Below are positions 23,781-35,299 of a stretch of 64,000 nucleotides of DNA, one piece after another. The position numbers were made by a program, and so were the translations under genes. The DNA lies in contig JAODUP010000437.1 in assembly GCA_025642065.1 (NCBI GenBank), positions 124,001 to 188,000 on the forward strand. The letters run 5' to 3'. This stretch comes from Paralvinella palmiformis (taxonomy: Eukaryota; Annelida; Polychaeta; Terebellida; Alvinellidae). How positions within the stretch are numbered: position 1 is the first letter of the stretch; each line of letters starts with the position of its first letter. A model generated the notes under the pieces. That model had not been told where the DNA came from. It did no database searches and was given only the letters and a program-made list of their open reading frames with translations.

Positions 23781-23866
23781 GTCATACCAGTTCGTACTCA
23801 ATCATACCAGTTCGTACCAATCATCATACTAATTCGTACCAAACAGCATACACGTTCGAACCATGT
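23781..23866. repeat. Minisatellite, about 20-22 bp x 4
   Basis: Four imperfect head-to-tail units of the form tcataccagttcgtacca (23782, 23802, 23824, 23845), the last one diverged (gcatacacgttcgaacca). It lies about 280 bases upstream of the MIF4G gene start codon. Confidence 0.75.
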
Positions 23867-24141
23867 ACAAAACCATTTAGTACATACTTGAAAGATATTT
23901 TCAGTCAGAAACTTTGATTGATTGTTTGTTTTAGTGTATTTTATTTGGTTAAAAAAAGTAATTAACACAAGGCCTATTTGACCCCATAAAGTTTGAATAG
24001 GATCCGTTGCCAGTAGTAAAGATGGGAAATAGGGTTTCCAGACAGCATCAGAAATAGTGTTCAGTCTGTTGGTTGAAGTGTGCGGTGTATTGTCCACTGT
24101 AACGTTATTATTAATGATCTAATAGTAAAACATATTGAAAA

Positions 24142-27100
24142 ATGACTTCAAAAGGACGTGCCAGAGGTCGGGGTATGACACCTGAACAACCAGTCAGGCC
24201 TGGAGGTGGGGTGAGTATTAAACATGAATTTCACTCTTGCGAGGCCTGGTGGCTGGTCTACCGAGTACTAAGTGAGGTGCCGCAATACGGTGATTTCCGT
24301 ATTTGGTGTATATGATTAAATTGGCGTGTAATCATGTAACATATATTCATATTTTGGGGTGAGTCCAAAGACAGGAACTGGAGCAGTCGTCACCGAGGTT
24401 TTCTTACTATTCATGATAGATCTAGTCTGAAAGACGGTCTAGTCAATAGTCATAGAGTGAATCACTGCAATTAGTGATAGATCTCTAGGCTTTAGATCTA
24501 TCATATGCAAAAATTATGACGGTCCTTGATAATTTTTTCCCATATCTGGCATGTTATATGCATGGAATTTAGTCATAATCAGAACTGGGGATGAGTACAT
24601 GGAAAAGTTCTGGAGTATGAGTACATGCAGTATTTATAACTACAAATTTTAGGTAATGATTACAATCATGTATACACTGTATATCACACAAATGTGAATA
24701 TGATACTTCATGTTTATTCACTCAGCTACACATATAATACCAATATAACTATTAAATAAAAACACTGGACATTTATAGAAATAGATTTTATTGATAATCT
24801 GGTGATGTGATATGTATAAAGACAGAAATTGATTGCAGTCACATCACACAACCAGAAGATTTAACCAATTCACCCATTGTCCAGAGCTATACAATGTATT
24901 ATGACACACAAAGGTGAATACCCCTAATTAAACTAGGAACTGCCTAGTTGTAATTACCACCATATAAGGCCAGTCTTAAAAATAATCTTATTGGGGATTA
25001 CCCAACCGTATGACTAAAAAAACTGCCATATGGAATTGTGAAGAAATGAAAAACACATTTCAACAATTTTGCTGGTTTTTGTCGTTTGATTGGTGTTTTG
25101 CTTCAACAGCGCGCACGATGCATCGGTGCTCTCTAAATTTTGGTAATACCAAGTCCTTTTCAGTCATTGAAATATTGGTTTACTTGCGCTTTCTTCACTG
25201 TGTACGTATATTGGACAAATTGGGAGCACTTGTGCATGGTGACGTTTAAACCACATGCAGATATGATTATCTGCGGACTGAGGAATATTTGTTACAACAA
25301 AGTGGTTGCATATCTCATTTTAAAAATATGGCAGCTGAGCATAATACACTGTTATTTGGTCTAAAGTTAGGTTGAGGCTTTCAACATCTTTGAAAATGTT
25401 CAATCAAGAATAAAGGAGAATGGAGATATCACATGTATCTAACTATATTGACGTGATTATAGCACGTTGGCTCGGATCTTTTTATATCTTGGTATGAGCA
25501 TCCGAAACAAGCCAAGATAGGGTCTTGCACTTTCAGTGATCAGTTCTTTTACACCAGCATGCATGGTTTCACGTCCGAGCACTGGAATAATGCACAATTG
25601 GCACATGTAGATTGAGTGCTTGGACCTTTAATGTCAACGAACACGGTTCCGATGCTCGTCTACGCAACAACATCCCTGTTAAATATCTTTCAACAAATCA
25701 GTCGTTTTGTATACATTCATACTTTAACAATAGCAAGCAATACTGGTAGATTGATGTTTTCCTTATTGGACTGAATGATCTTGAATGAAACAATAAATTT
25801 TATCACATGCAACATATTTTGTGGTCCACATTATTCACTTCAAATGATTCCATGCATTATCATATTCACCACAAGATGGATGAACAAAAGCTAACTATCA
25901 TTAGGAGAGATACGCCTAATGGTGAAGCGGGAACAAGTTTATTTGTACACACCTGATACAACATAGAAACAATACAATTATGTATCCAAGCTACACATGA
26001 AAGCTATTAATATCTCAATGTGCCAGTATTGAAGCAGTAATCCTTATAACATCTGGGTTAGCACTAGAACTAAATTCTCTTGGGCAAGTTTAGTTAATAG
26101 GAGTCATTTTGTTTTAGACAAATTCAGTATTGTTTAGTCATATTATGTAGTTGTAATTTAGTTATAAATGACCACGAAAATGCTCAAAGATAATGTGCTT
26201 ATTATATGTTGATGATTATTCATTATTACCCACTGTGTACTTTTTACTGTGCCTATAATCGCAAGTGGCATCACTTTTTTTTGTGTTCTGAACTTTCTTT
26301 CTTGGATTATTCCTCCTTTAAAGGAGCACTGCTCCAAGAGTGTACAATGTTTTTAAATTCCATGAATTCACATAAAATTCATTTTCACGGTTACCATATA
26401 TACTCGTATATAACTTATATACGAGTCACATTAAAGGAAAAAGGATTACATAATAAATATTGCTGATAATAGCATGTCTTATACGCAGATTCGTCTCCAG
26501 GAGGTTTATTGGTCCTAGAATCAGGTGCGTCTTATATTATAAGACATGCTATTATCAGCAATATTTATTATGTAATCCTTTTTCCTTTAATGTGACTTCT
26601 ATGGTCAATCTTTGCATGGGCTCTTTAACGACACATCTTTGTGATCACATCACTAATTAGTGCATAAGATTAAATAATCATAGCAGTTATCATGGTTAAG
26701 TTTGGCTTCAAAAAACTCACCTAATAAAGTAATAAATTTGTTTATTTTCCATATATTTATTATTAATGTTGAAAAACGTTGTTATTGTATTTTCCCCTAA
26801 ATTATGCCAACTATACCTTCTCTTTTAGTCTGCCCCATGTAACTCACACTCGGCTTTGGTGTTGATTTCGGAGTAAAAAAACTGATTTATACGCCAGTAT
26901 GTACAGTAAATACTTTTCAAGGTATTTGATCCCATGTGTGGTTGGTTAATGTGCATGACTACTTGCTCATGTGCATTGTGTGCTGAATGTCAAGGTTTGA
27001 ATCTCGACTGTACCATAATAGTAGGTGTTTATCAACTAGTCACGTAGTTATCAGTATTTTCTCCACAGAATACGCCATCTGTTTTAATACTCATGGGGAA

Positions 27101-30100
27101 TCTTTGAATTATAGACGATCTGCATCTCCCTTATTTGCAGTAGTCAGTGAAGTAAATAAAAACAACCATATTGGCCATTATTATAATGAAATAAACTGAT
27201 CACAAACTATGTTAAATAATAATACATTAATGTGTATTTATATTCATCTCCTTAGCAATCACTTAAGGATCCTGTAGATGAGCTCAATATTTTGGTAAAA
27301 GATCTATCCCTCAGTGCTGATGAAAGAGAAATGGTTTCAGTAAGGGAAGTTGCTTTGAAAGCTTGTACTTCGGAAGAGAAAATGGAGAAGGTTTTTGAAA
27401 GTTTATATCAGAGGTGTTATGAAGACTGGAGGTTTGTTATTTGGTTTTTATAATGATATATAAGTGTATTGTTTTCTGGTTAATGTATCAGTAAAGTATT
27501 GTTAAATGTTGATTTATATCATAGCCCCAATAATCAGCAGGTTAATATTGTGGAATATAATATATTACTAGCTATACTTTATGTTATGTGAGATGTCACT
27601 ATGATAAGTTTTATCGAAACTGAAATGATTATAAATTGGCTATTGTTTTGAAATCTTTTAATTAAAACAGATCTCACTATTTTCATTTTTCCTCAAGATT
27701 TAGTTTATGTGCAGCCAACATTTCTTGCCAAGTAATAGCATCTTGTGACGCAGAACATGGCAAAGCATTTAGAAATCTATTTCTGAAACGAGTTCAGTCT
27801 GATTTCAAAAGTAAGTATCTTGAAGCTGTGCAATGGTTCGCAGAGTTGATGGCATCACATGTGTTTGAATTTTGACATCCATTATCTGTTTATTTGTGTC
27901 AGGGCGCTCTGATAGCACAGCGATTTGAGCTCTGTGCCTGCATGCCTCCAGGTTGTGTACTGGAATCCAGAGCTCAAACCTGTGTCCGTTGGATTTGTTT
28001 CCCTAGGGAGTCAAGGTTAAATACCTCAATTCATACAACTGTTAATTTGCGTCACAGTAATACTGTTATGGACTTTGCTGTGGGTTTGTGTTACAAACCC
28101 GGTATTGCATAATTATTAATAGTCATTGTGGCTAAGTGGCAAGTATGGTGATCTAGAATTTGAGATATTCTCAGTTGAAATTCATTTGGTTACATCACAA
28201 ATGTTTTGGCAGCAGTACATTACCAAATGGTTGACAGTTACCTAACAATTTCTTTACATAATCAATTTAAGAAAATACAGCAAAGGAAGATAGTATGTTT
28301 TGTCTCCCTTAATCATCGTTTGTTGCTTGTGTGTCATACATGCTTAGTCACTAAGCTATTGGCTTTTATCAATATGTTTCAGTGGCTTTACTATGCTGCT
28401 GTTACAACTTGTTAAAATCAATGAAACTCTAATTATAACAATATATTTATGTTGCTTTTGTAACACAAATAATAACAGATTTATTCAGTGTTATTGTTAA
28501 CTTGTATGTTTGTTTAAGACTTTGGATGCATGTTGGTTGTCTTTTACAGTGAAACATTTCATAAAACATGTGATGTGATAAAACTGTGTTATCTCTTCAT
28601 ACACGATATCTTCCAGATAAAGACAAATTGAGAACAGAGTCACATCAGAAGTTTCTTGGCGCAGCCTCATTCCTGTGCCAAATCTATTGTCAGCTGCTTG
28701 ATGAAAGTGGCTCACCATTTACCCCATTGACAGAGAGTGTGATGGAGATATTAGAGTTGCTTCTAGATGACAAGGCGACTGATGTAGAAATGCATTGTGC
28801 TGCTGAACAGGTGATGACCATCACTGATAAACTGAGACTTGTAGTGGATATAAATTATTCATAAATATTAATATTGATACAGATTACAACTGTGGTATGC
28901 CATATTGCTGGCTTGAAATTTGATCAAATATGAACCTTCAGAACAGAAAATGATGTCCCATTGTATTCAGAATACTTCTGTCATGCCCAGTATGATATTA
29001 TAATTGATTCATTATTATTACTGAATATTCTATCCACTTTTATCCTCCAGTCTAGGGTTCAAATCTCGGTCATACATGCCTGCAATATATCACAGGTGTG
29101 ATTATTGTTGATGTTAAACTGATATACTCACTCACTCTAGCCATTTAGAAAATGTGTATAATTAGATCAAATGCTATGAACTTTACAGAACTATGGTGTA
29201 CTTTATAGAGCCCAGCACAGACTGGCAGTTCTGACTAGCAACCACCCCTCTTTGATTGGGCCCATAGCCTTCCTTTTTAATTTCCTTCCAACATTTTATT
29301 TTGAAGCCTTCATCTCCGAAAATCTGTATAACTGGCCTGGGAACAGCCCATCCTGTACCATGCTGAATATTAGACCGCAATTATTTAAGCTTGGCCTGTA
29401 AAAAGCCAGCAGTAAATAATTAACATTATTTATCAATTGATTCCACTAGCTTAAAATTTAATTAATACAAAAACAGTGAGTTTGATATAGCTTAAATTGT
29501 ATTTACATATTATCATAACAGGTTTTTTTAAGCCACTGTGTATGAGATTATGTACGTTCAAACTTTTCTGTGAAGAGCATCTGTCATTAACTACATAACC
29601 AGCCAGATTAAAATTCTTTGCTTGTTGTATTCAAAGGGAGAAAATACGAACATTTTCTTTTCCCAAAATTGTTAAAGAACGTGGTCTAAGAAGCCGTTGT
29701 TAATCAACCGCTGCAAAGACTGGTTCACTTGTTGTGTGTTGTAGGTATTGTTTAGACAAAGTACCTTAGTCTGTGACTGGTAAATAGAAATTATCTTTAG
29801 TATAACAAATCATGTAAAGTTAAGCTACACTATATCGGGCACAGCACTCACTTGCATCAGATCTCAATCAATAAAAATAAGAAACTGTTTTTCAGAGGCA
29901 GTTCCCCTGTTTTGTGGTATTCCCCAAGGCTCTGTTCTTGGACCACTGCTATTTACTTTGTATACGACACCACTAAGCTCTCTTATTCACAGCCACAAAT
30001 TAAACCATCATTTATATGCAGATGACACCCAAATATACATATCTTAATCTACAGCAGACACAGATCTTTCTCTTACATAGCTAGGTGACTGTCTCAGTGA

Positions 30101-32876
30101 TATCTCTGGCTGAATGACAAACAATGGACTTTAACTCAATGAAGATAAAACAGATTTCATTATTACAGGTACATCCACACAAAACAACTAAATTTATATT
30201 TTTCTTTCACTATCCAAAATCATTGCTACAGCACTCATTACTAGTAGGCTTGATAACTGCAACTCTTCTTTATAACATCGCATCTAAGGATATTGCAAAA
30301 CCTCGGTGTGTTCAGAGCTGCTTAGCTAGGGTTGTTACATTGTCTCAGATTCTCGTTCTGTGCCATTCCTGAAATCACTTCATTGGCTCCATGCTCAGTT
30401 TCGCATCAATTTCAAACTCTTTCTTCCAGAGAACCTTTGTATCTATTGTTTTATGCTTTCTCTAGCACCCAAACCCAGAATGCTCCATTTAACTGGTTTT
30501 TCCTTGCTGTCTGTTCCCCGGGTTAAAACTCATGCAGGCATTGATGCTTCTTTTGGTGCTGTCCCTGCTCTTTAGAACTCACTCTCCCTGAATATGTTAA
30601 GCCATCGAATAGCACAGTTTCTTTCTATCACCATTTGAAAACTCACTTTTTCCGACTTGCTTATCCCTCCTAAGTTTCTACTGCATCCAATCATTTGTTG
30701 ATGAATTTTGCATTGTACCTTGACTATACGATTAGCCAACCCCTGAACTAGGTGTTCCACTTAGCTCGATTCTTTTTCGGGGATATTGGTGCTATAGAAA
30801 TTTGTTATTATTATTACAATATGTCACACCATACATCATGCGTAATAATGATAATCATATATATTTAATAAAGTGCCTTTACTAGCAGGAGCCAGTCAAA
30901 GGCATTTTACTGTAAACAAAGACCGCATAAAGGTTATTAAACAAATTTACCCATCACGCTTGAAACCGAATACTGTAAAATTTAAAGTTATTGCATTCAA
31001 AATAAAACATTTTTATAATTGATAATCTAAAACCTTTTTATATGATTACATTAACTATTTTGTCAATAATTCAGGTCTGGTACCGTACTGCCCTGCAAAG
31101 AAATATTTTATTTAGGCTTATCCAGAGGTTTACTACATTATTGTATTTATTCACAATACAACCTTGATTTGCTCTCATTCAGCCGTAAATGCATCCTTCT
31201 CTAAGGGATATCATAACACAGTTTCTATAAAACCTTTTTTAGCATCCATCTATAAGCATGTTCGTGTTGTTTCTCTGGCTGACAAACATTTCCCAGGATT
31301 TCATCAGCAGCTGTAGCCGGAAGAACAGGTTACGTGGGGACTACTTTTAGGTAAATGGAAATGATAAGGCCAGAGCTGTTTACTTGGTGGATAAAATATC
31401 CAACTACCCCGTTAATACGGGGCAATGCTTTTGTATCTCATTGCGTGAAGGTCCGAGTGGAATGTGCTGCTATTCGCACCCATAAACTGTTGTCTGGTTT
31501 TTATTTCCTGCATAGTGAACTAGGTATAGGTAGGTTTGAGCTAGATAACTGTCTACCTATGGCTATACCCATACACTTAGAACAGTTTAGGTAATTTTCT
31601 CTCCGGAAATGACAGTTAGGTTTTCTTTGCTATTGTGTAAACCTACCACTTCGTACCAGCTACGGTACCAATAGAGATTGTGTTCTGGGCATTTGGAATA
31701 TTAGCTTCTGATGTTTTCCTTCTTTTATATTTTTGTGATGCAGTTTTTTGTTGTGGGAAAAACACTCCAAGCTTCTGTTGAGAAGATCCGCCTAACAGGA
31801 CTGAGGAACAAGGTGAAAGACAAAATTATCCATGCTGTGTAAGTACCGAGTGAAACAACATGCTGTTTAATTCTTGTACTTACATAAAATCCTGTGTATA
31901 TTTACAGTTTATTCAGTGATAAATTTGGTCTGTTAAATCTGCTGTTGTTAACCCTTTTTTTCTTAGACCTGAGGAATTTTCTGACTAATTGCAGAATCAT
32001 CGCAATATATTGTTTGGATTCTAAGAAATTATAATTTTGATGTTTTCAAATTGTAGCAATTTCATCTCACATACATGGAATAGCTCTTGGTATTTTACAC
32101 AAAAGATTTTGCCAAAATATGTTTCATAACAAAAATACCCTAACTTGCAAGCTTCCTTAATGGAACTATTTGATGAACTAAATGCAGAACACAGTAATCT
32201 TTTATGATACTGAATAATGCTGAGATTTGTGCCTTTCTTTTCATTTCTACACCAGATATCAATAAGGTAACATAGGAATGAGAGTTTCAGAGCTAAAAGT
32301 AAATATATTGGAAATAGAGAGTGGGTTTGAAGAATATTTCTCTTGCAGAAGACATGTTTTATACTCAAGCAGTCTTAATTTGTCCTAAAAATGCACAAAC
32401 CCCATTTGTTTCTTGGGGGCTTACAGCGCCCCCTGGTTTTGACTCGCTATGCTGTATGATTCTGCTTTTCAGGGTTTTTTCCAACTGCAACTCTCATGCC
32501 TGGTAACATGTTAATAAAGACTTGATAAGCTAAAAGTGAATAGCTTGGCTAACAAGAAAAATATAATGTATGGGTTCATAATGGTCATGTCTATGTTTCT
32601 GTTATCACTGAATATTGTGATTTAGTGACCATCATTGTGAAGCTACATTCTGAGAATTGTAAAGAATATTGTGATTTAAAGAATGATGTTATAACAAGTT
32701 TTCTTTGTTTTTTAGAGTAAATTAAAATTGTCTTCACTGTTTTATCAATACATACAATATATGTATATACTATTTTCAGAGGTTCAAAGGAAGTCAGAAC
32801 TGAACTAATCAAAGTCATCGAAGGATTTGCCTCGGAGTGGAAACATTTTCAGTGTGAGCGAATCATGAAAAAGTGA
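24142..32876 (+). CDS. MIF4G-domain protein, PAIP1/CTIF/MIF4GD type, 6 coding exons
   Basis: Exons: 24142-24210, 27256-27431, 27698-27810, 28617-28810, 31744-31838, 32780-32876; total 744 bases, 247 residues plus TGA. All phases agree (0, 2, 1, 0, 2), and donors (gtgagt, gtttgt, gtaagt, gtgatg, gtaagt) and acceptors are GT-AG. The first exon gives a short RG-rich start ([11 protein letters not shown]). The rest is one all-helical MIF4G domain: [20 protein letters not shown] (about residues 70-89), [15 protein letters not shown] (about 106-120), [19 protein letters not shown] (about 130-148), [13 protein letters not shown] (about 182-194) and [13 protein letters not shown] near the end. The layout KRC.(E)....FL..LY.......L......CA...L matches PAIP1 and relatives, which bridge PABP or cap-binding factors to eIF4A/eIF3 in the cytoplasm. 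Which of these it is cannot be settled here. The weakest point is the gtgatg donor at 28811, supported by the domain running smoothly into exon 5. An undetected small exon in the 3-kb first intron is possible. Confidence 0.85.
26046..26350 (+). repeat. Dispersed repeat, copy 1 (partner at 38115)
   Basis: Shares long blocks with 38115-38400: aaggggtcattttgttttag-like start, gtaatttagttataaatga, tgcttatta, tgattattcattatta and tttcttggatt.ttcctccttt. Same orientation. Lies in intron 1 of the MIF4G gene. No coding capacity seen. Confidence 0.8.
26391..26910. mobile_element. MITE-like element with TTAC..TATAYACT ends, copy A
   Basis: The left end TTACCATATATACTCG (26391) and the right end, read on the minus strand from 26910 as TTTACTGTACATACTGGCGT, are imperfect inverted repeats. 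A second element with the same kind of ends lies at 34050-34909. It contains the 60-bp hairpin at 26424-26597. Superfamily not assigned. In intron 1 of the MIF4G gene. Confidence 0.55.
26424..26597. repeat. Perfect 60-bp inverted repeat with 54-bp loop
   Basis: Arm 26424-26483 and arm 26538-26597 are exact reverse complements over all 60 bases. Directly before it, 26403-26425 is a separate palindrome with 11-base arms (CTCGTATATAA) around a single C. The loop (26484-26537) is not symmetrical. Confidence 0.95.
27901..28055 (+). mobile_element. tRNA-derived SINE, family 2 (plus copy)
   Basis: A-box-like gctctgatagcacagcg, then gagctctgtgcctgcatgcc, B-box-like gtactggaatccagag, and a tail block ttggatttgtttccctagg that is shared with 56165-56311 on the other strand. 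In intron 3 of the MIF4G gene. Confidence 0.6.
29040..29135 (+). mobile_element. tRNA-like SINE remnant
   Basis: B-box-like gggttcaaatctcgg (29053) followed by a body and tactcactcactc tail. The A-box half is not clear, so this is a 5'-truncated or decayed copy. Confidence 0.4.
29880..30817 (+). mobile_element. CR1-like LINE, 5'-truncated, with (TTA)n tail
   Basis: Reverse transcriptase motif [18 protein letters not shown] at about 29920 and motif [13 protein letters not shown] at about 30005. The usual C-terminal region follows ([33 protein letters not shown]), with stops and frame changes. It ends in ttgttattattattac near 30817. In intron 4 of the MIF4G gene, same strand as the gene. Confidence 0.85.
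30838..30915 (-). mobile_element. LINE 3'-tail scrap, minus strand
   Basis: Matches the 3' end of the minus-strand LINE at 35300: atatttaataaagtgcc.ttactagcaggagcca.tcaaaggc. Only the last ~75 bases are present. It lies head-on just after the plus-strand LINE tail. Confidence 0.75.
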
Positions 32877-32939
32877 TGACATCTTCGGTTTCCCAGCTTT
32901 TAGTCAATAACTTGCATCGACTGATGCTAAAACTACTGT

Positions 32940-32945
32940 AATAAA
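32940..32945 (+). terminator. Poly(A) signal of the MIF4G gene
   Basis: AATAAA, 64 bases after the stop codon at 32874-32876. A second AATAAA-like site lies near 33590; use of either is an inference. Confidence 0.55.
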
Positions 32946-33849
32946 TATAGATTGAATTGTTTGTAAGCTTCTCACCTGCCATATATGTGTTACTGTTCAT
33001 TCTTGTACTGTGCCAACTTGTAAGCTAGTTCTTTTGGGTCTAGATGCTCTGTTGATATTTTTGATGTTTGGACAATATCGTGGTTAAAATAATTGGAATC
33101 AGACAAATAATTATCAGATTATGTTGTCTAGTTTCTGATTGGCACTAAAGTAATTCCTTGATGAGAGGGAAGTTTAGACTTGGATAAAGTATCGTGTTAT
33201 GGTTTCTGATAACGATTAAACATTATTAAGTATAATATGGCTCCTCTATAACATCAGTAAGTGTACACAAGTGGGTTCTGTATGGACATCCTCAGCTGGG
33301 TTTCCAATTTGGCTTCATCTTAAAATTGAGTTATTCAAAAGTTGTTGCTGAATAATGCTCTTTTAATGAACTTTTTCCCATATGCTAAATGTTGGACTTT
33401 GGCTAACCATTCACCAGAGGGCAGCACTAAATGTGTGCAGTTTGAAATTTTATGCTTTGCTGCCCTGGTAATCTCAACTGGTGATCTGATTGAAATCTAT
33501 AAGGTTTAAAATTTAAGTGTTGAACAATTATTTAAGTTTATAAAAGTTGTGAATCTCTATTGCTGATGTACTATGTTTTTGCTGGCACAATGAATAAATT
33601 CGGAAATTGTATTTAAATTAGGAATCGAAATTTAGCCTGGAATTTGTTTTTGTAAATATTAGTCACTATTGTATCAAATGCCAAGTAAAATTATTTACCA
33701 GGTTTTAGTGGTGTTTGTCTCGTACCAGTAATGCATCTCTGGATTAACATTTGTTCAATACATAATATTTAGCAGTGAATAGGGTTTTTATATTACATGA
33801 ATATTTATTCAAATAATATAATCTCATCAACTATTATGCTAAATATTAC

Positions 33850-33880
<31 letters not shown>

Positions 33881-34049
33881 GTTTTGTAAAATATCCTTCT
33901 GTTTGCTTTTAAGCAAACCAGGCCAGTTTAGACTAAATTGTGTGAAATTTACTGCTAAATGCAATGTAACTTGCCCACACCACAGTGTTAAAATCAATAT
34001 ATTGTCATAATAGGCATGGCTTAGGCAATTACAGGACCACAGTAATCGA
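32946..34049. other. Downstream of the MIF4G gene, nothing recognised except (TA)n
   Basis: May include extended 3'UTR. A (TA)n run lies at 33849-33874. No other gene or repeat could be identified. Confidence 0.4.
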
Positions 34050-34909
34050 TTACCATATATACTGGTGTATAAGTCGAGCCTGGCAGATAAGTATTGGCTG
34101 AAAATCCAAATCATTGTCATCATTCGTGAAAAAGCTAACCCAGTCATTTCAAACTCATTGTGTCAGCATGTGCCTGGTAAATATATCAATATGAATATAA
34201 ATTTCTTCACCGGCAGCGACAGACACACAGATTTCCCTTTGATGTTATAACTAATATAAATAAACAAACTTGTCACACCAAACACGCCTGATCATAGAGT
34301 CCCTTCAACTGGCAAGTGTTACTAATTAATTGTTTCACAGCAAGTGGTGAGCAAGGCTTCCAATGTGAACAGTGATTTCTATATTATCACTAATCATCTG
34401 GATGTACCAATGCATGACTATCAAGTATTATATTACATACAGACTGGCATGTTTGTGAGATCGAAATAACAGATTGGTGAAAATGAATCTTAATTTATTG
34501 AATAAGACTAGTAGTCTCACACAAACACTCCTGATTGTAACTTCAATTGGCAAGTGCTATTAATTCATTGTTTCACAGCACATCTGGAGACACTGGTAGG
34601 TAACAGCGTGTGACTGTCAGTGTCAAGTATTATTACATAAAGACCGGCATGTTTGTGAGATCCAAATAATAGTTTGGTGAAAATGAATTGTTATTTATTG
34701 AATAATAATGGATTACTAGGCAGCAATGTGACAATTTTATTCCGACTCTGGCTCTTATTGGGTTGAATCCTATAGTGTTGTGTGTCACGGATGGCCGAAA
34801 ATATCTTTCCTTCAGCTGGTAGGAAATATGCTGTGCATATCAGTCGATGTGCTTCTGGGAACTCCATTTTCCCTACCCAAAAAAATATATATGCGAGTGT
34901 ATACAGTAA
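34050..34909. mobile_element. MITE-like element, copy B, with internal tandem duplication
   Basis: The left end TTACCATATATACTGGTGTA (34050) and the right end, read on the minus strand from 34909 as TTACTGTATACACTCGCATA, are imperfect inverted repeats like those of 26391-26910. The inside holds two head-to-tail units, about 34270-34510 and 34511-34710. They share acacca.aacac.cctga, caa.tggcaagtg.ta, aattgtttcacagca, actggcatgtttgtgagat and ttggtgaaaatgaat. Confidence 0.6.
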
Positions 34910-35299
34910 TTGAGAATACCATGATTACATTCATTCTAAATGTAATCAATTGCATTGTAAAGTAATCATGATTACAATGTATATAACACAAACATGAATG
35001 TGATTCTTCATCACTATTTACTCAGTTACATGTATAATACTGATATAAATGTGCTACTGTGTTTATATATTGCTTTGTAAGAACTAGATACACTTTCTAG
35101 TGTGTTCTTGAAATGAAAATGTACAAGAGATATTGATGCCATTGTACCACGTTAATTTATTTTTTATTTTTGATATTAATATTCACCATAGAGCAAAGGA
35201 GCAAGTAACACATTTGCCATGAATGCACAGGTATTTATAGAGATAACTGAGGTTAGTGCAAACAATATCAATGGAATTGTTTGAATGTATATTTAGTAA

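Noticed and set aside
23781..23866. CRISPR-like array
   Set aside because: Units are head to tail without unique spacers, diverged, and in a eukaryotic genome; a minisatellite.
25010..25364. Coding exon in MIF4G intron 1
   Set aside because: Open frames of 74-79 codons without domain, no fitting splice sites, and not needed for the MIF4G reading frame.
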